NCBI GenBank assembly: GCA_900472175.1
Contig: UCHD01000009.1
Coordinates: forward strand, 62,001 to 126,000
DNA from: Hyphomicrobiales bacterium
GTDB lineage: Bacteria; Pseudomonadota; Alphaproteobacteria; Rhizobiales; Rhizobiaceae
Length of the DNA: 64,000 bases
Reading direction: 5' to 3'
A program made the translations under genes and the position numbers. Positions 1-9,172 of this stretch are shown here, one piece after another. Every line of letters begins with the position of its first letter. Position 1 is the stretch's first letter. A model generated the notes under the pieces. It had not been told where the DNA came from. It made no database searches and saw only the letters and a list, made by a program, of their open reading frames with translations.

Positions 1-489
1 GGGCTCGGGATTGGCCAATGCATCGACATAGCCGACGACACAGCCCCGTCCGGAGCCATCCGCCACTTTCGAGACGACGAGAACCTGACCTTTCAATTTC
101 GGTGACGGTTCGTAGGTGACCGGATCGATATTGTCGAGAAACCAGCGCAGGATTGTCGCAGCCGGTTTGCCGTCCGCACCAAGCCGCCATTCGATCTTTC
201 GCGTCGCAGTGTTGAATGGCTCGAAACTCTCGAAGACGTCGTTGACATAAGTGTCGCTGACGGAGCCGTAGAGGATGCTCTGGCGCAGATCGCCTTCCTT
301 GAAATAAACCGCATAATCCTTGAACCCCTTGCAGCGCAGCGAAACGCTGCCGCTTTCCGTATCTTCCGGCAGAAGGGCCTTGCAGTGATCGGTATCTAGG
401 TCCGTATACGCGCTGTCATTGGCATGGGCCGGGCCGGCCGCCATCGAGAATGGCATCAGAAACGGTATTGCATAGGCGAACTGTTTCAT
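1..489 (-). CDS. Secreted protein of unknown function (partial, C-terminus outside window)
   Basis: An open frame of 163 codons starts at an ATG at 489 and runs off the left edge without a stop. The first 23 residues look like a signal peptide: a Lys near the N-terminus, a hydrophobic stretch, then an Ala-His-Ala cleavage-like end before Asn-Asp-Ser. The mature part has two cysteines early on and no motif I recognise. It is divergent from ppa, with about 150 bases between the two starts. A purine-rich GAGGAACTCCG lies just upstream of the ATG as a ribosome site. The coding call rests on the intact long frame and the signal peptide; the function is unknown. Confidence 0.75.
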   Translation of the reverse strand, partial: MKQFAYAIPFLMPFSMAAGPAHANDSAYTDLDTDHCKALLPEDTESGSVSLRCKGFKDYAVYFKEGDLRQSILYGSVSDTYVNDVFESFEPFNTATRKIEWRLGADGKPAATILRWFLDNIDPVTYEPSPKLKGQVLVVSKVADGSGRGCVVGYVDALANPEP

Positions 490-641
490 CGGAGTTCCTC
501 TTGCAGATATACGTCCCAGCCTGCGCGAATATTCGCTCAAACGTCGCATTTTTCGGACGAAAACGAAAGTAATGTTGCGCTGCGTCATGTTTCCCTTTAT
601 CGGACTTGCCATCCGAAAAACTGGCCCTTGGGGGAAAACTC

Positions 642-1175
642 ATGCGTATTGATGCAATTTCGATTGGCAAGAATCCGCCGGAAGATATCAACGTGATCGT
701 CGAGGTTCCGGTTGGCGGCCATCCGATCAAGTATGAAATGGACAAGGAAGCCGGCACGCTGGTTGTCGACCGTTTCCTTTACACGCCGATGACCTATCCG
801 GGCAATTACGGCTTTGTGCCGCACACACTGTCGGAAGATGGCGACCCGATCGATGTGCTGATCGCATCGACCCGCCCGCTGGTTCCAGGCTGCGTCATCA
901 ACGTGCGTCCGATCGGCGTCTTGATGATGGAAGACAATTCCGGCAAGGACGAAAAGATCGTCGCCGTGCCGAACTATCACCTGACCAAGCGCTACGACAA
1001 GGTAAAGGATTATACCGACCTGCCGGAAATCACCCTGCAGCAGATTGAGCACTTCTTCGAGCATTACAAGGATCTGGAGCCCGGCAAGTGGGTGAAGATC
1101 TTTGGCTGGAAGGATGTCACGGTTGCGCAGAAGCTGATTCTCGAAGCAGTCGAGCGCGCCAAGGCTGAGAAGTAA
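642..1175 (+). CDS. ppa: Inorganic pyrophosphatase
   Basis: Soluble family I pyrophosphatase that hydrolyses diphosphate to two phosphates in the cytosol, pulling biosynthetic reactions forward. The 177-residue length fits the bacterial family. The family signature is present as DGDPIDV at residues 66-72, whose three aspartates bind catalytic magnesium. I start at the ATG at 642, preceded by GGGGGAA, rather than at the longer frame beginning at 606, because the protein then begins MRIDAISIG as in relatives. It is monocistronic and is followed by a repeat and a strong terminator. Confidence 0.97.
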   Translation: MRIDAISIGKNPPEDINVIVEVPVGGHPIKYEMDKEAGTLVVDRFLYTPMTYPGNYGFVPHTLSEDGDPIDVLIASTRPLVPGCVINVRPIGVLMMEDNSGKDEKIVAVPNYHLTKRYDKVKDYTDLPEITLQQIEHFFEHYKDLEPGKWVKIFGWKDVTVAQKLILEAVERAKAEK

Positions 1176-1239
1176 CGGCTCGCGGTGCGTGCTCTCTACC
1201 CAGTGGGGTAGGGACTTTTCTCGAGTTCTGGGCTTGTAG

Positions 1240-1290
1240 CCCCTCATCCGGCCCTTTGGGCCACCTTCTCCCCGGTGGGGAAAAGAGGGA
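1240..1290. repeat. Dispersed intergenic palindromic repeat, copy 1
   Basis: A single copy of the element that recurs in this window. It starts CCCCTCATCCGGCCC and continues into a GC-rich hairpin, CTTCTCCCCGGTGGGGAAAAG. It sits between ppa and its terminator. Similar units are at 12035, 34305, 51118, 59361 and 62562, always between genes. Confidence 0.8.
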
Positions 1291-1317
1291 GGGAGCCAGC
1301 AGCGACCGCTCCATAAA

Positions 1318-1358
1318 ACAAAACCTCCGGATCAGGCCGATCCGGAGGTTTTTTGTTT
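1318..1358. terminator. Bidirectional rho-independent terminator
   Basis: Arms AACCTCCGGAT (1322-1332) and ATCCGGAGGTT (1340-1350) form a perfect 11-bp stem with a 7-base loop. T-rich tails follow in both directions (TTTTTTGTTTT on plus, TTTTGTTTTA on minus). It separates the convergent genes ppa and the YggT-like gene, so it can end both transcripts. Confidence 0.92.
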
Positions 1359-1397
1359 TCGAATATTCAAACCGTGAGCCCGTAGGCGCCGCAGCGT

Positions 1398-1691
1398 TTA
1401 GCTGAGCAAGGCGGCAGCAACGGTCGTGTTGAGGAAATACCAGAGGAAATAGAGGATGACCAAAACCACCAGTGGCGACAGGTCGACACCGCCCATGTTG
1501 GGCAGAATGTTGCGGATCGGCCGGTAGAGTGGTTCCGTCAACTGGTAGAGCGAACGGCCGATCATGTTGATGGCGTTGTTGTTCACGTTGATGACGTTGA
1601 AAGCGTAGAGCCAGGAAAAAATGGCCGAGGCGATGACCAGGAACCACGCTATGTTGATGATGAAATTCAGGGTCGCAATGACAGCAAGCAT
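1398..1691 (-). CDS. YggT family integral membrane protein
   Basis: A 97-residue protein with two long hydrophobic segments, about residues 5-30 and 70-95. Between them is the polar motif LTEPLYRPIRNILP characteristic of YggT (YGGT/CCB3) proteins. Bacterial relatives are small inner-membrane proteins of uncertain role, linked with osmotic tolerance or membrane-protein assembly. The ATG at 1691 has GGAG nine bases upstream; an in-frame ATG at 1721 would add ten polar residues and is less likely. It is convergent with ppa and divergent from the MFS gene. Confidence 0.88.
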   Translation of the reverse strand: MLAVIATLNFIINIAWFLVIASAIFSWLYAFNVINVNNNAINMIGRSLYQLTEPLYRPIRNILPNMGGVDLSPLVVLVILYFLWYFLNTTVAAALLS

Positions 1692-1820
1692 GCCGGTCTC
1701 CAATTCGTTATTGACAGACATGTAGACATTGACGGTTAAACCGGCAAGTCCGTGCTTTCGCGATGGGCCAAACATGTTTAATACGGCGGAATAACTGTCA
1801 TTGTCGGGGAAGATTGCCGT

Positions 1821-3065
1821 ATGTCCGTTCATCAGGATGCTGACCGGTTCGCCGCGTTCCGGCATGTCTCCTACGCCCGTTTCTTCTTCGCCCGCTTCCT
1901 TGCGTCCTTCGCCATCCAGATCATCAGCGTCTCGGTGGGATGGCAGATGTACGAGCAGACGCAGAACACGCTGTATCTCGGTCTGATCGGCCTCTTCCAG
2001 TTCCTGCCGTCGCTTTTGCTTATCCTCATCACCGGGCATGTGGCCGACCGGCACTCGCGCCGCATGATCGTCTCGATCTGTATGATCATCAGCGCCCTTT
2101 GCGCGGCGGCGCTGCTCGGGCTGACGCTTGCCCACGCCTTTTCGCCCTGGCCGGTATTTGCCATCCTGATCATCTTCGGCATCGAGCGCGCCTTCATGGC
2201 GCCCGCCGTGCAGTCGCTGGCGCCGAACCTGGTTCCGGCCAAGGACCTGGCGAACGCTATTGCCTGGAACTCATCCTCCTGGCAGACGGCGGCGATCCTC
2301 GGGCCGGTGGCCGGTGGCCTGCTCTATGGTCTGAGCGCCATCGTTGCCTATTCCGTGGCGCTGGTGTTTCTTGTGCTTGCCTCCATTCTCATCTTCATGA
2401 TCGCAAAGCCGGCGCAGCATAGCCTTAGCGAGCCGCGCGACTGGACCTCGGTGTTGGCCGGGTTCAGGTTCATCCGTACGGAAAAGATCGTTTTGGGAGC
2501 CATCTCGCTCGACCTGTTTGCCGTGCTGCTCGGTGGCGCCGTGGCGCTGATGCCGGTGTTTGCGAGCGAAATCCTCGTGCTGGGTCCGCTTGGTCTCGGG
2601 ATGTTGCGGGCAGCGCCCGGCATCGGCGCCATCCTCGTGGCCGTGACCCTGGCCGCCTACCCGATACGCCACAATGCCGGACGGCTGATGTTTGCCGGTG
2701 TGGCGCTGTTCGGTCTCGGCACGGTGGTTTTCGGTCTGTCGCACGTCGCTTGGCTGTCGATCGCAGCCTTGATGCTGATGGGCGGCGCCGACATGATCTC
2801 GGTCTATGTGCGCGAAACACTGATTGCGCTGTGGACGCCGGACGCTGTGCGCGGCCGGGTCAATGCGGTCAACATGGTGTTTGTCGGAGCGTCCAACGAA
2901 CTGGGTGAATTCCGGGCTGGAACGATGGCGCATTTCATCGGCGCGGTGCCGGCCGTCGTCATCGGCGGCGTTGGCACGCTGGCGGTCGCGGTGATCTGGG
3001 CGCTCGGTTTTCCGCAGTTGCGCAAGATCGATTCGCTCGATGCACCGGATCGCAGCAAGGCGTGA
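1821..3065 (+). CDS. MFS transporter, EntS-like (DHA3-type) exporter family
   Basis: A 414-residue protein with about ten to twelve hydrophobic helices covering nearly its whole length. The loop ADRHSRRMIVS near residue 73 matches the MFS loop 2-3 signature. The overall pattern resembles the MFS_3/EntS-type group, which exports siderophores or drugs in other bacteria. No neighbouring biosynthetic genes hint at a substrate, so the cargo is unknown. The stop is only a few bases from the stop of the convergent amidotransferase gene. Membrane transport is certain; specificity is not. Confidence 0.85.
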   Translation: MSVHQDADRFAAFRHVSYARFFFARFLASFAIQIISVSVGWQMYEQTQNTLYLGLIGLFQFLPSLLLILITGHVADRHSRRMIVSICMIISALCAAALLGLTLAHAFSPWPVFAILIIFGIERAFMAPAVQSLAPNLVPAKDLANAIAWNSSSWQTAAILGPVAGGLLYGLSAIVAYSVALVFLVLASILIFMIAKPAQHSLSEPRDWTSVLAGFRFIRTEKIVLGAISLDLFAVLLGGAVALMPVFASEILVLGPLGLGMLRAAPGIGAILVAVTLAAYPIRHNAGRLMFAGVALFGLGTVVFGLSHVAWLSIAALMLMGGADMISVYVRETLIALWTPDAVRGRVNAVNMVFVGASNELGEFRAGTMAHFIGAVPAVVIGGVGTLAVAVIWALGFPQLRKIDSLDAPDRSKA

Positions 3066-3068
3066 CGA

Positions 3069-3812
3069 TCAGAGAGCGGTCTTCTCGCCGTTACGCTGGA
3101 AGATGTGGGTGAGAAACTGATCCATCCAGGCGCGCAGCGGCGCATCATAGTCCATCCGGCCTTCGAGATGCAGGCGGCCCAACTGGGCGCCCGGCAGGTC
3201 GAACCGGTGGGCGCCATGAACGACCCAGCGGTGCATCATCACCCGCGTCAACTCACCATGAAACTGGATGCCCCAGGCGTTTTCGCCATAGCGGAAGGCC
3301 TGGTTGGGGTAGGTGGCGCCGGACGCCAGCAGTTCGGCACCCGCCGGAAGATCAAAGCCCTCGCGGTGAAACTGGTAGACCATCGGCGGCCACTGCATCA
3401 GGGCGCGGCCCTTGTCGGTCGCTTCAAGCGGATACCAGCCTATTTCCGTTTGGCCTTCATGATGCGGGCCGACCACGCCGCCGAGATGACGCACCAGCAT
3501 CTGGGCGCCAAGGCAGATGCCGAGGAAGGGCTTGTTTTCCGTGAGAGGCACGGACAGCCAGTCGATCTCGCGGCGGACATAGTCTTCGTCGTCATTGGCG
3601 CTCATCGGTCCGCCGAAGACAACGGCGCCGGCATGCTGATCCAGCGTTGCGGGCAAGGGATCGCCCAACACCGGGCGGCGAATATCGAGGCTCAGCCCTT
3701 TTTCCAAGAGGAGATGGCCGACACGGCCAGGGCTGGAGCGCTCCTGGTGCAGGACGATCAGGACCGGCTTGCCTGCGTTGCGCCTATAGTAAGTACGGTT
3801 GTCGAAAAGCAT
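3069..3812 (-). CDS. Class I glutamine amidotransferase-like protein
   Basis: A 247-residue stand-alone GATase1 domain. The nucleophile elbow is GICLGAQM with Cys100. The later FHGELT motif supplies His185 and Glu187, so the triad is complete. Such free-standing proteins are often annotated as GMP-synthase-like amidotransferases or gamma-glutamyl hydrolases; the acceptor reaction is not evident here. I start at ATG 3812, one base after the stop of the TerB-like gene, which indicates translational coupling. The open frame extends further upstream but only as a shadow of that gene. Confidence 0.88.
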   Translation of the reverse strand: MLFDNRTYYRRNAGKPVLIVLHQERSSPGRVGHLLLEKGLSLDIRRPVLGDPLPATLDQHAGAVVFGGPMSANDDEDYVRREIDWLSVPLTENKPFLGICLGAQMLVRHLGGVVGPHHEGQTEIGWYPLEATDKGRALMQWPPMVYQFHREGFDLPAGAELLASGATYPNQAFRYGENAWGIQFHGELTRVMMHRWVVHGAHRFDLPGAQLGRLHLEGRMDYDAPLRAWMDQFLTHIFQRNGEKTAL

Positions 3813-3813
3813 G

Positions 3814-4299
3814 TCACTTTTCCTGGTGGGCTGTGGCCTCCTCCACGATGTCCAGTTTGGCGGCAACCTCCTGCCGTTTGATGATCCGGTCCCTGCCGGA
3901 TACGCCCAGGAGATCGGCGACCCGCCAGATGACGTGATCTTCCATCTCGCTGCGCTTGCCATCGGCATAGGCAATTTCCCACAGCATGCCGACCAGATCG
4001 ATCCGCTGTTCCTCGGAGAAATGCCGCTTGATGTCGGAGGTGAAGCGGAAGAAATCGATGGCCTGGCTTTCGGCGGTCTCGCCCGCCGCAATCAGTGCAT
4101 CGAGTGACGCATCGTCCAGCTGATAATGATCCTTGACCATCGAGCGCACTTTCTTGCGCTCCTTCTCGTGGATCTCGCCGTCGGCCTCCATCACCTGGAT
4201 GCAGAGCGCGGCAATGGCGATGCGGGGATCACCGGGCTGGATGGTGACCGGTCCGCCGCCGGTCAGGCTATCGAGGAAAGTTCGAAAACGTTCAAACAT
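3814..4299 (-). CDS. TerB-like (tellurite-resistance B fold) protein
   Basis: A 161-residue soluble protein with the TerB-type all-helical fold pattern. Two similar acidic segments, MEADGEIHEKE near residue 40 and AYADGKRSEMED near 113, resemble the metal-binding repeats of this family. The name is historical: most stand-alone members have no shown role in tellurite resistance. It is tightly coupled to the downstream amidotransferase and sits below hemY, probably in one transcript. Function unknown. Confidence 0.85.
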   Translation of the reverse strand: MFERFRTFLDSLTGGGPVTIQPGDPRIAIAALCIQVMEADGEIHEKERKKVRSMVKDHYQLDDASLDALIAAGETAESQAIDFFRFTSDIKRHFSEEQRIDLVGMLWEIAYADGKRSEMEDHVIWRVADLLGVSGRDRIIKRQEVAAKLDIVEEATAHQEK

Positions 4300-4329
4300 G
4301 GTTTTCCGTCAAAGGATCGGGGTTGCTTC

Positions 4330-5994
4330 TCAAAACAGGCGAAATGTCGTCTTTTCCAGCGGCTTGCTGTTGTCGTCGCGAACGCCGGGATCATCCGGCG
4401 GGCGGCCGAAGAAGGGCTCAACGACAGCCTCTGCAGGCTTGGCTTCCACAGTCCTGGCCGGGGCCGGTTTGGGCTCGGCCTTCACCGTTTGCGGCACGAT
4501 CACCGATTCGCTCGGTGCCGGTACGGCGATGGTCTTGACTGTCTCCGGCGCCTTATCCGCAGCTTCGATCACCGGGCTCGCCTTGACCGCAACGGTGGCC
4601 CGCTCCGGCTGTGGTTCCGGGCGCTGGTGGACGATGGCAACAGGCGGCAGGCTGCGGATCGCCGCGTCGGCGGTATCCGGCCTGCCTTCTTCAATCGCCC
4701 CGGCAATCTCGGCGACCGGCTGCTTCCATTCGAAGGCGTCGAGACGGCCGCTGACCGGCGAGACCGGCAGCCATTCCGGCGATGTGACGCCATCGGCGGT
4801 CCAGGCTGGATCACGCGGGCTTTTCAGTGCCTGGTTCATCCAGTGACGGATGCGGCCGTCATCGTTGGTATCTGCCTCCTCGATATCGGCGAGCAGCAGA
4901 AAGATGTTTTCGTTCGGCTGGATGCGGGCGGCGGCTTCCGCCTTGGCGCGGGCCAGCGGCAATTCGCGGGCCTCAAGTGCTGCTTCGGCGACGGCGGCGA
5001 GCGCGATCGGATTGTTGGGCCGCAATGCTTCGAGCTTGTTGGCGCGCTTCAGCCGGTCGGTGGCGGAATCGCCGCTGCGGGCACGGACATAGAGCTTGGC
5101 GACGTCCGGATGCGGCTCCTGCTTCCAGAGCTTTTCCAGAATGGCGGCACCCTTGCGCAGATTGTCCTCGCGAAACAGCGCCTTGGCGGCGATGAGGCCG
5201 GCCGGCACCAGGTCCTCGGCCAGTTTGAGCGCTGCCTGCGCATCGTCGCGGGCGCCCTTTGGATCGGCCTCCAGTTTTTCGGAAGCGCGGGCGGTCAAAA
5301 GTACCGCCTTCTTGCGGTCGGCTTCCTTGCGCTCGATAACATGCGCCGTGCGGCTCTGGTCGAGCAGGCGGATGGCCTCGTCCCACTGGCCGGTCTGGCT
5401 GCGGTAGTCGAGAGCGGCCAAGGTCGCCCAAGGGAGATGCGGCGCCTTGTCGGCGGCGCGTTCGGCATATTGGCGGGCGGCTTCATTGGCGCCCAGCCGC
5501 TTGGCTTCCAGATAGAGGCCGCGCAAGCCGAGTTCGCGGGTTTCCGGGTCGTCGGCCATCAGCTCGAACTTCTTGCGGGCGTCGTCGTATTTGCCTTCAA
5601 TCAGCGCCGTCTGCGCTTCGAGCAGATGGATCAGCGGCTCCTGGTCGGCGCTGAGCAGTCCGTGAGTGCGGGCGGTCATCTTGCGGGCAAGGGCACTGTC
5701 GCCGGCACCGGCGGCGATCAGGCCGGTGGACAGGGCCTGATAGCCCCGGTCACGCTTGCGGGCCCGAAAATAGCGGGAGATCGAATGGGGCGAAAGCCAG
5801 ACGACGCGGATGAACCAGACGACGATCAGGATGGCAGCGATCAGCGAGGCAAGCAGCGTTGCCGCCACCATCAGGCTCATCTCGATGCGTTGGCCCTGCC
5901 AGATCAGAGACAGTTCGCCGGGACGATCAGCCAGCCAGGCAAAGCCTGCGCCAAGGGCGAGGACGACGAGAACATAGAACAGAATACGGATCAT
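4330..5994 (-). CDS. HemY family membrane protein with tetratricopeptide-like repeats
   Basis: A 554-residue inner-membrane protein. Hydrophobic helices lie near residues 2-20 and 41-65 (HemY_N region), followed by helical repeats with TPR character and a Pro/Ala-rich C-terminal tail. In proteobacteria this family sits at the end of hem operons, as here after hemC, hemD and the Mic60-like gene. It is not the protoporphyrinogen oxidase that shares the HemY name; its molecular role is unsettled. It starts ten bases after the stop of the preceding gene. Confidence 0.9.
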   Translation of the reverse strand: MIRILFYVLVVLALGAGFAWLADRPGELSLIWQGQRIEMSLMVAATLLASLIAAILIVVWFIRVVWLSPHSISRYFRARKRDRGYQALSTGLIAAGAGDSALARKMTARTHGLLSADQEPLIHLLEAQTALIEGKYDDARKKFELMADDPETRELGLRGLYLEAKRLGANEAARQYAERAADKAPHLPWATLAALDYRSQTGQWDEAIRLLDQSRTAHVIERKEADRKKAVLLTARASEKLEADPKGARDDAQAALKLAEDLVPAGLIAAKALFREDNLRKGAAILEKLWKQEPHPDVAKLYVRARSGDSATDRLKRANKLEALRPNNPIALAAVAEAALEARELPLARAKAEAAARIQPNENIFLLLADIEEADTNDDGRIRHWMNQALKSPRDPAWTADGVTSPEWLPVSPVSGRLDAFEWKQPVAEIAGAIEEGRPDTADAAIRSLPPVAIVHQRPEPQPERATVAVKASPVIEAADKAPETVKTIAVPAPSESVIVPQTVKAEPKPAPARTVEAKPAEAVVEPFFGRPPDDPGVRDDNSKPLEKTTFRLF

Positions 5995-6004
5995 GAACTC
6001 TTCC

Positions 6005-7300
6005 TTAGCCCTGGTTGGCCGTCATGGCGCCGGCAACGGTGGCGTCGATCAGACCCTCGACGCGGATACGCTGGTCCAGCTTGGTCTTGAAAGCGGCACC
6101 TGCGGCCTTTGCCGGTTCCGGCAGCGCGTCCCATTCCAGGCTTGCGCCCTTCAGGTCGCCATTCACCAGCTTGTCCTCGATGCGGGCAACGACGGCTTCC
6201 GGACCTTCGCCCTCGACGCTGCCGACGGGGCGGATGCGGATGGCCGAAGATGCACTGTCCATCAGGCGGGAGAACACACCTTGATTGGGATCGGTGTGCC
6301 GGGTTGCCTCTAGCATGGTATCGGCAACGGCTGGGAAATCACGCACGAGGTCGGCGCGCGGGGAAATACCGGTCTTGGCGTCCTCCGCAAGGCCGGTGAC
6401 GGCCGGATCAGTGGCGGCGACGCTTTTCAGCGCGTCGAGCTCGGCCAGGAACGGTCCGCCACGATCAATCGCCGTCTTCAAAGCTGTGACCGCTACGGCC
6501 CGGGCCAGTTGCACATCGCTTGCCGGCTCATCGATCTTCTTTTCGGCTGCGTCAAGGCGGGTCGAAAGCTCGGATTTGGCGGCTTCGGTTGACTGCTGTG
6601 CATCGGCCAACGCCGCTTTCAGCGTGGCGATTTCACCGGTCAGGTTGGTGATCTGAGCATTGAGGCCCGAGACATCGGCGGCCGCGCCATTGCCCGCTTC
6701 GGCGGTCTTCTTCTCCAGTTCGGCAATGCGGGCATCGAGCGGGCTAAGATCGGCCGCCGCCTGCGGCGCCGGAGCTGCAGCGAGCTGCGCTTTCAGGGCT
6801 TCGATATCGCTGGCAAGGCTCTGCTCGATCGCGGTATTGCCACCGCCCGGGCCAAGCGAGGGCATGATACCGGCATATTGCAGGACGCCGGCGCCGAGAA
6901 GCGCGATCAGGCCGCCGAGAATGCCGGCGGCAAGGGCGCCGGAATTGGAGGTACGATGCTGTGCAGGGTAGATGGGCCTTGCCGGTTCTTCTGCCGCAGT
7001 CGCGGCCGATACCGGTTCCTCAGCAAAGGCTGCGGATGCGGCTTCTGCCCGTGCATTCTCTTCGTCCGGCTGAGCTGTGGAGCCGGTGTCTGTTCTGGCG
7101 TTATCGGATGCTTCGGCAATATCGGCCCGAACGGTTTCATCGGCTTCCCCAGCCCGGATGTCGGCCGTGTCGCCATTTTCAGCGGTTTCCACGGCTGCGT
7201 CGTTTTTTGCATCGTCCGCAGTGGCCGGATTGGCATCCAGATCGATCGTCAACGGCTCCTGATCGGACTTCGAGCGGCGCGGAGGGTTTTCCGGTCCCAT
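6005..7300 (-). CDS. Mitofilin/Mic60-like inner membrane protein (COG4223)
   Basis: A 431-residue protein with the architecture of alphaproteobacterial Mic60: an acidic, low-complexity N-terminal region (1-118), one transmembrane helix (about 121-143), a coiled coil (about 155-265) and a C-terminal mitofilin-like helical domain (about 280-425). Bacterial Mic60 shapes inner or intracytoplasmic membranes and is the relative of the mitochondrial crista-junction protein. Its place between hemD and hemY is the conserved alphaproteobacterial context. ATG 7300 starts a polar, proline-rich N-terminus. Confidence 0.85.
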   Translation of the reverse strand: MGPENPPRRSKSDQEPLTIDLDANPATADDAKNDAAVETAENGDTADIRAGEADETVRADIAEASDNARTDTGSTAQPDEENARAEAASAAFAEEPVSAATAAEEPARPIYPAQHRTSNSGALAAGILGGLIALLGAGVLQYAGIMPSLGPGGGNTAIEQSLASDIEALKAQLAAAPAPQAAADLSPLDARIAELEKKTAEAGNGAAADVSGLNAQITNLTGEIATLKAALADAQQSTEAAKSELSTRLDAAEKKIDEPASDVQLARAVAVTALKTAIDRGGPFLAELDALKSVAATDPAVTGLAEDAKTGISPRADLVRDFPAVADTMLEATRHTDPNQGVFSRLMDSASSAIRIRPVGSVEGEGPEAVVARIEDKLVNGDLKGASLEWDALPEPAKAAGAAFKTKLDQRIRVEGLIDATVAGAMTANQG

Positions 7301-7441
7301 GATGATCTCTTTCCGTTATCGCATGAACTTGACGTACTGTCTTAAACCTAGACATGCGATGGGGATAGGGAAAGCCCCCAAGCGACAATTCCTTGACCGC
7401 CGTTGGATGGATTTGTGTTCCGTTGCCTGTGGTGCAGCGGG

Positions 7442-8164
7442 TCAGACGAGGGCGAGAAGGGCTTCTTCGGAAGGCTCCGCGGCAATGGCGACCGGCCCGA
7501 AACCCGGCGGTACGGCATCCGCGACATGCTCACTCAAACAGATCAGCCGCATGCCGGAAATCCGCTTTGCCGTTTCTTCAGAAAGCAGCGCGAAAAAATG
7601 CCGCGCGGTTTCATAGGAATAGAGGAGGGCGATGTCTGGAACGGGAGGATGCAGCAGCCCTTCGATGGTCTCGGGCGTATGGGCGATGGCGGACATCCGG
7701 TAGGTTTCGGCGGTGCGGCAGGCGATACCTGCGGCCTGCAAACCGGCCTCGAAAGCAGGAGAGCGGGGCCAGCCTGCGAGATAGACCAGACCGTCGCCAA
7801 GGTCTGCCGATGCGTCCGCGACGATCTTTGCCAGGGACAGCCCGGTGCCTGTGCCGGAAACAACCAACTGAAACCCCATTTTCCGCGCCGCCTGCGCCGT
7901 TGCAGGCCCGACGCAATAGACGGTTGTCTGGAAATGCGGCGTCAGCCGGTCCCTGTAGGGAGCCAAGGCGCGAAACACTTCGGCGCTGGTGACCGCGATG
8001 GCGCTGTGGGTGTGGGCAAGCGCCTCCAATGCTGCCAGTGGCTGATGGATCGCTTCCATGACCGGCAGAAGCACGGCCTCATGCCCCATTGCTTCAAGCC
8101 TTGCTGCCGTCGCCGCTGCTGATGGCTGAGGCCGGGTGACAAGAATACGCAAAGGGGCAGGCAT
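7442..8164 (-). CDS. hemD: Uroporphyrinogen-III synthase
   Basis: A 240-residue protein that cyclises hydroxymethylbilane to uroporphyrinogen III with inversion of ring D, in the cytosol. Sequence conservation in this family is low. Support comes from the N-terminal LRILVTRPQPSA, the bilobed length, segments such as AVTSAEVFRAL and VYCVGPATAQAA, and above all the position two bases after hemC. The ATG at 8164 follows the hemC stop directly, indicating coupled translation. Confidence 0.92.
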   Translation of the reverse strand: MPAPLRILVTRPQPSAAATAARLEAMGHEAVLLPVMEAIHQPLAALEALAHTHSAIAVTSAEVFRALAPYRDRLTPHFQTTVYCVGPATAQAARKMGFQLVVSGTGTGLSLAKIVADASADLGDGLVYLAGWPRSPAFEAGLQAAGIACRTAETYRMSAIAHTPETIEGLLHPPVPDIALLYSYETARHFFALLSEETAKRISGMRLICLSEHVADAVPPGFGPVAIAAEPSEEALLALV

Positions 8165-8166
8165 GT

Positions 8167-9096
8167 TCAGACCCAGCTCGAAAAGAAGTCCGGTCCTGCA
8201 TCGAGGCGGATATCGTCGCCGGCCTTGGCGCCAAGCCGTTCGGCATCGGCGGCCTTGCCTTCCGTCGACACACGGAAATATTCGCTGCCGTCAGGCGTCA
8301 GGACCATGCCGGAAAAACGAATGTTCTCGCCATCAGAGACAGCGTAACCGGCAATCGGCGTGCGGCAGGAGCCGTCGAGCGTCCCAAGGAATGCGCGTTC
8401 ACAGGTGACGGCCTCATGGGTTCGCGCATCGTTGATCGCTTCGAGCAGACTATTGACCCGGTCGTCGCCGATGCGGCTTTCGATACAGATTGCGCCCTGT
8501 GCCGGGGCTGGCGGGAAAGTTTCGGGATCGAGAAGCTCGGTTAGCACGTCGTCCTTGCCCAGCCGCTTCAGGCCCGCAAAGGCAAGCAGCGTCGCATCGA
8601 CCTGGCCCTCGGCCAGCTTTCTGAGCCGGGTATCGACGAGGCCGCGATAGGTGATGACGTTGATATCCGGGCGCAGGCGCTTGATCAGCGCCTGACGGCG
8701 CAATGACGACGAGCCGATGGTGGCGCCCTGCGGCAGGTCGAGCAGCTTTGCGGCCGTGCGGCCGACAAAGGCGTCGCGGGCGTCTTCACGCGGCAGATAG
8801 GCGGAGAGATACAGACCCGTTGGCAGCTTGGTCGGCATGTCCTTGGAGGAATGCACGGCAAAATCCAGCCCGCCGGAGGTGAGCATATCCTCCAGTTCCT
8901 GAGTGAAGAGGCCCTTGCCGCCGATTTCCGACAGCGACCGGTCAGTGATCCGGTCGCCCATGGTCGACAGCACGACGATTTCGAACATTTCGGCCGGCAT
9001 GCCATGCGCAGCCACCAGCCGGTCCCGCGTTTCATGGGCCTGCGCCAACGCCAGGGGGCTGCCCCGCGTGCCGATCCGGAAAGGTTTTGTTTGCAT
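8167..9096 (-). CDS. hemC: Porphobilinogen deaminase (hydroxymethylbilane synthase)
   Basis: Condenses four porphobilinogens to hydroxymethylbilane in tetrapyrrole synthesis. The 309-residue length is usual. Key residues are visible: [13 protein letters not shown] at the N-terminus, VHSSKD with catalytic Asp86, the arginine-rich SSLRRQ, and DGSCRTP with Cys244, which carries the dipyrromethane cofactor. I start at ATG 9096 ([14 protein letters not shown]), because the longer frame to 9192 adds a non-conserved leader that overlaps the divergent tsaD. It is the first gene of hemC-hemD-mic60-hemY. Confidence 0.97.
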   Translation of the reverse strand: MQTKPFRIGTRGSPLALAQAHETRDRLVAAHGMPAEMFEIVVLSTMGDRITDRSLSEIGGKGLFTQELEDMLTSGGLDFAVHSSKDMPTKLPTGLYLSAYLPREDARDAFVGRTAAKLLDLPQGATIGSSSLRRQALIKRLRPDINVITYRGLVDTRLRKLAEGQVDATLLAFAGLKRLGKDDVLTELLDPETFPPAPAQGAICIESRIGDDRVNSLLEAINDARTHEAVTCERAFLGTLDGSCRTPIAGYAVSDGENIRFSGMVLTPDGSEYFRVSTEGKAADAERLGAKAGDDIRLDAGPDFFSSWV

Positions 9097-9172
9097 CCAC
9101 TGCGATCCGTTGTTACCGGAGTTCCGTGTATCCGCCTTTCCCCGCGACCGCAATGTTCGAGTAATTCTGCCC

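Noticed and set aside
4126-6090. A 654-codon plus-strand frame over the TerB-like and hemY genes
   Set aside because: Overlaps well-supported minus-strand genes entirely; composition is that of an antisense GC-rich shadow.
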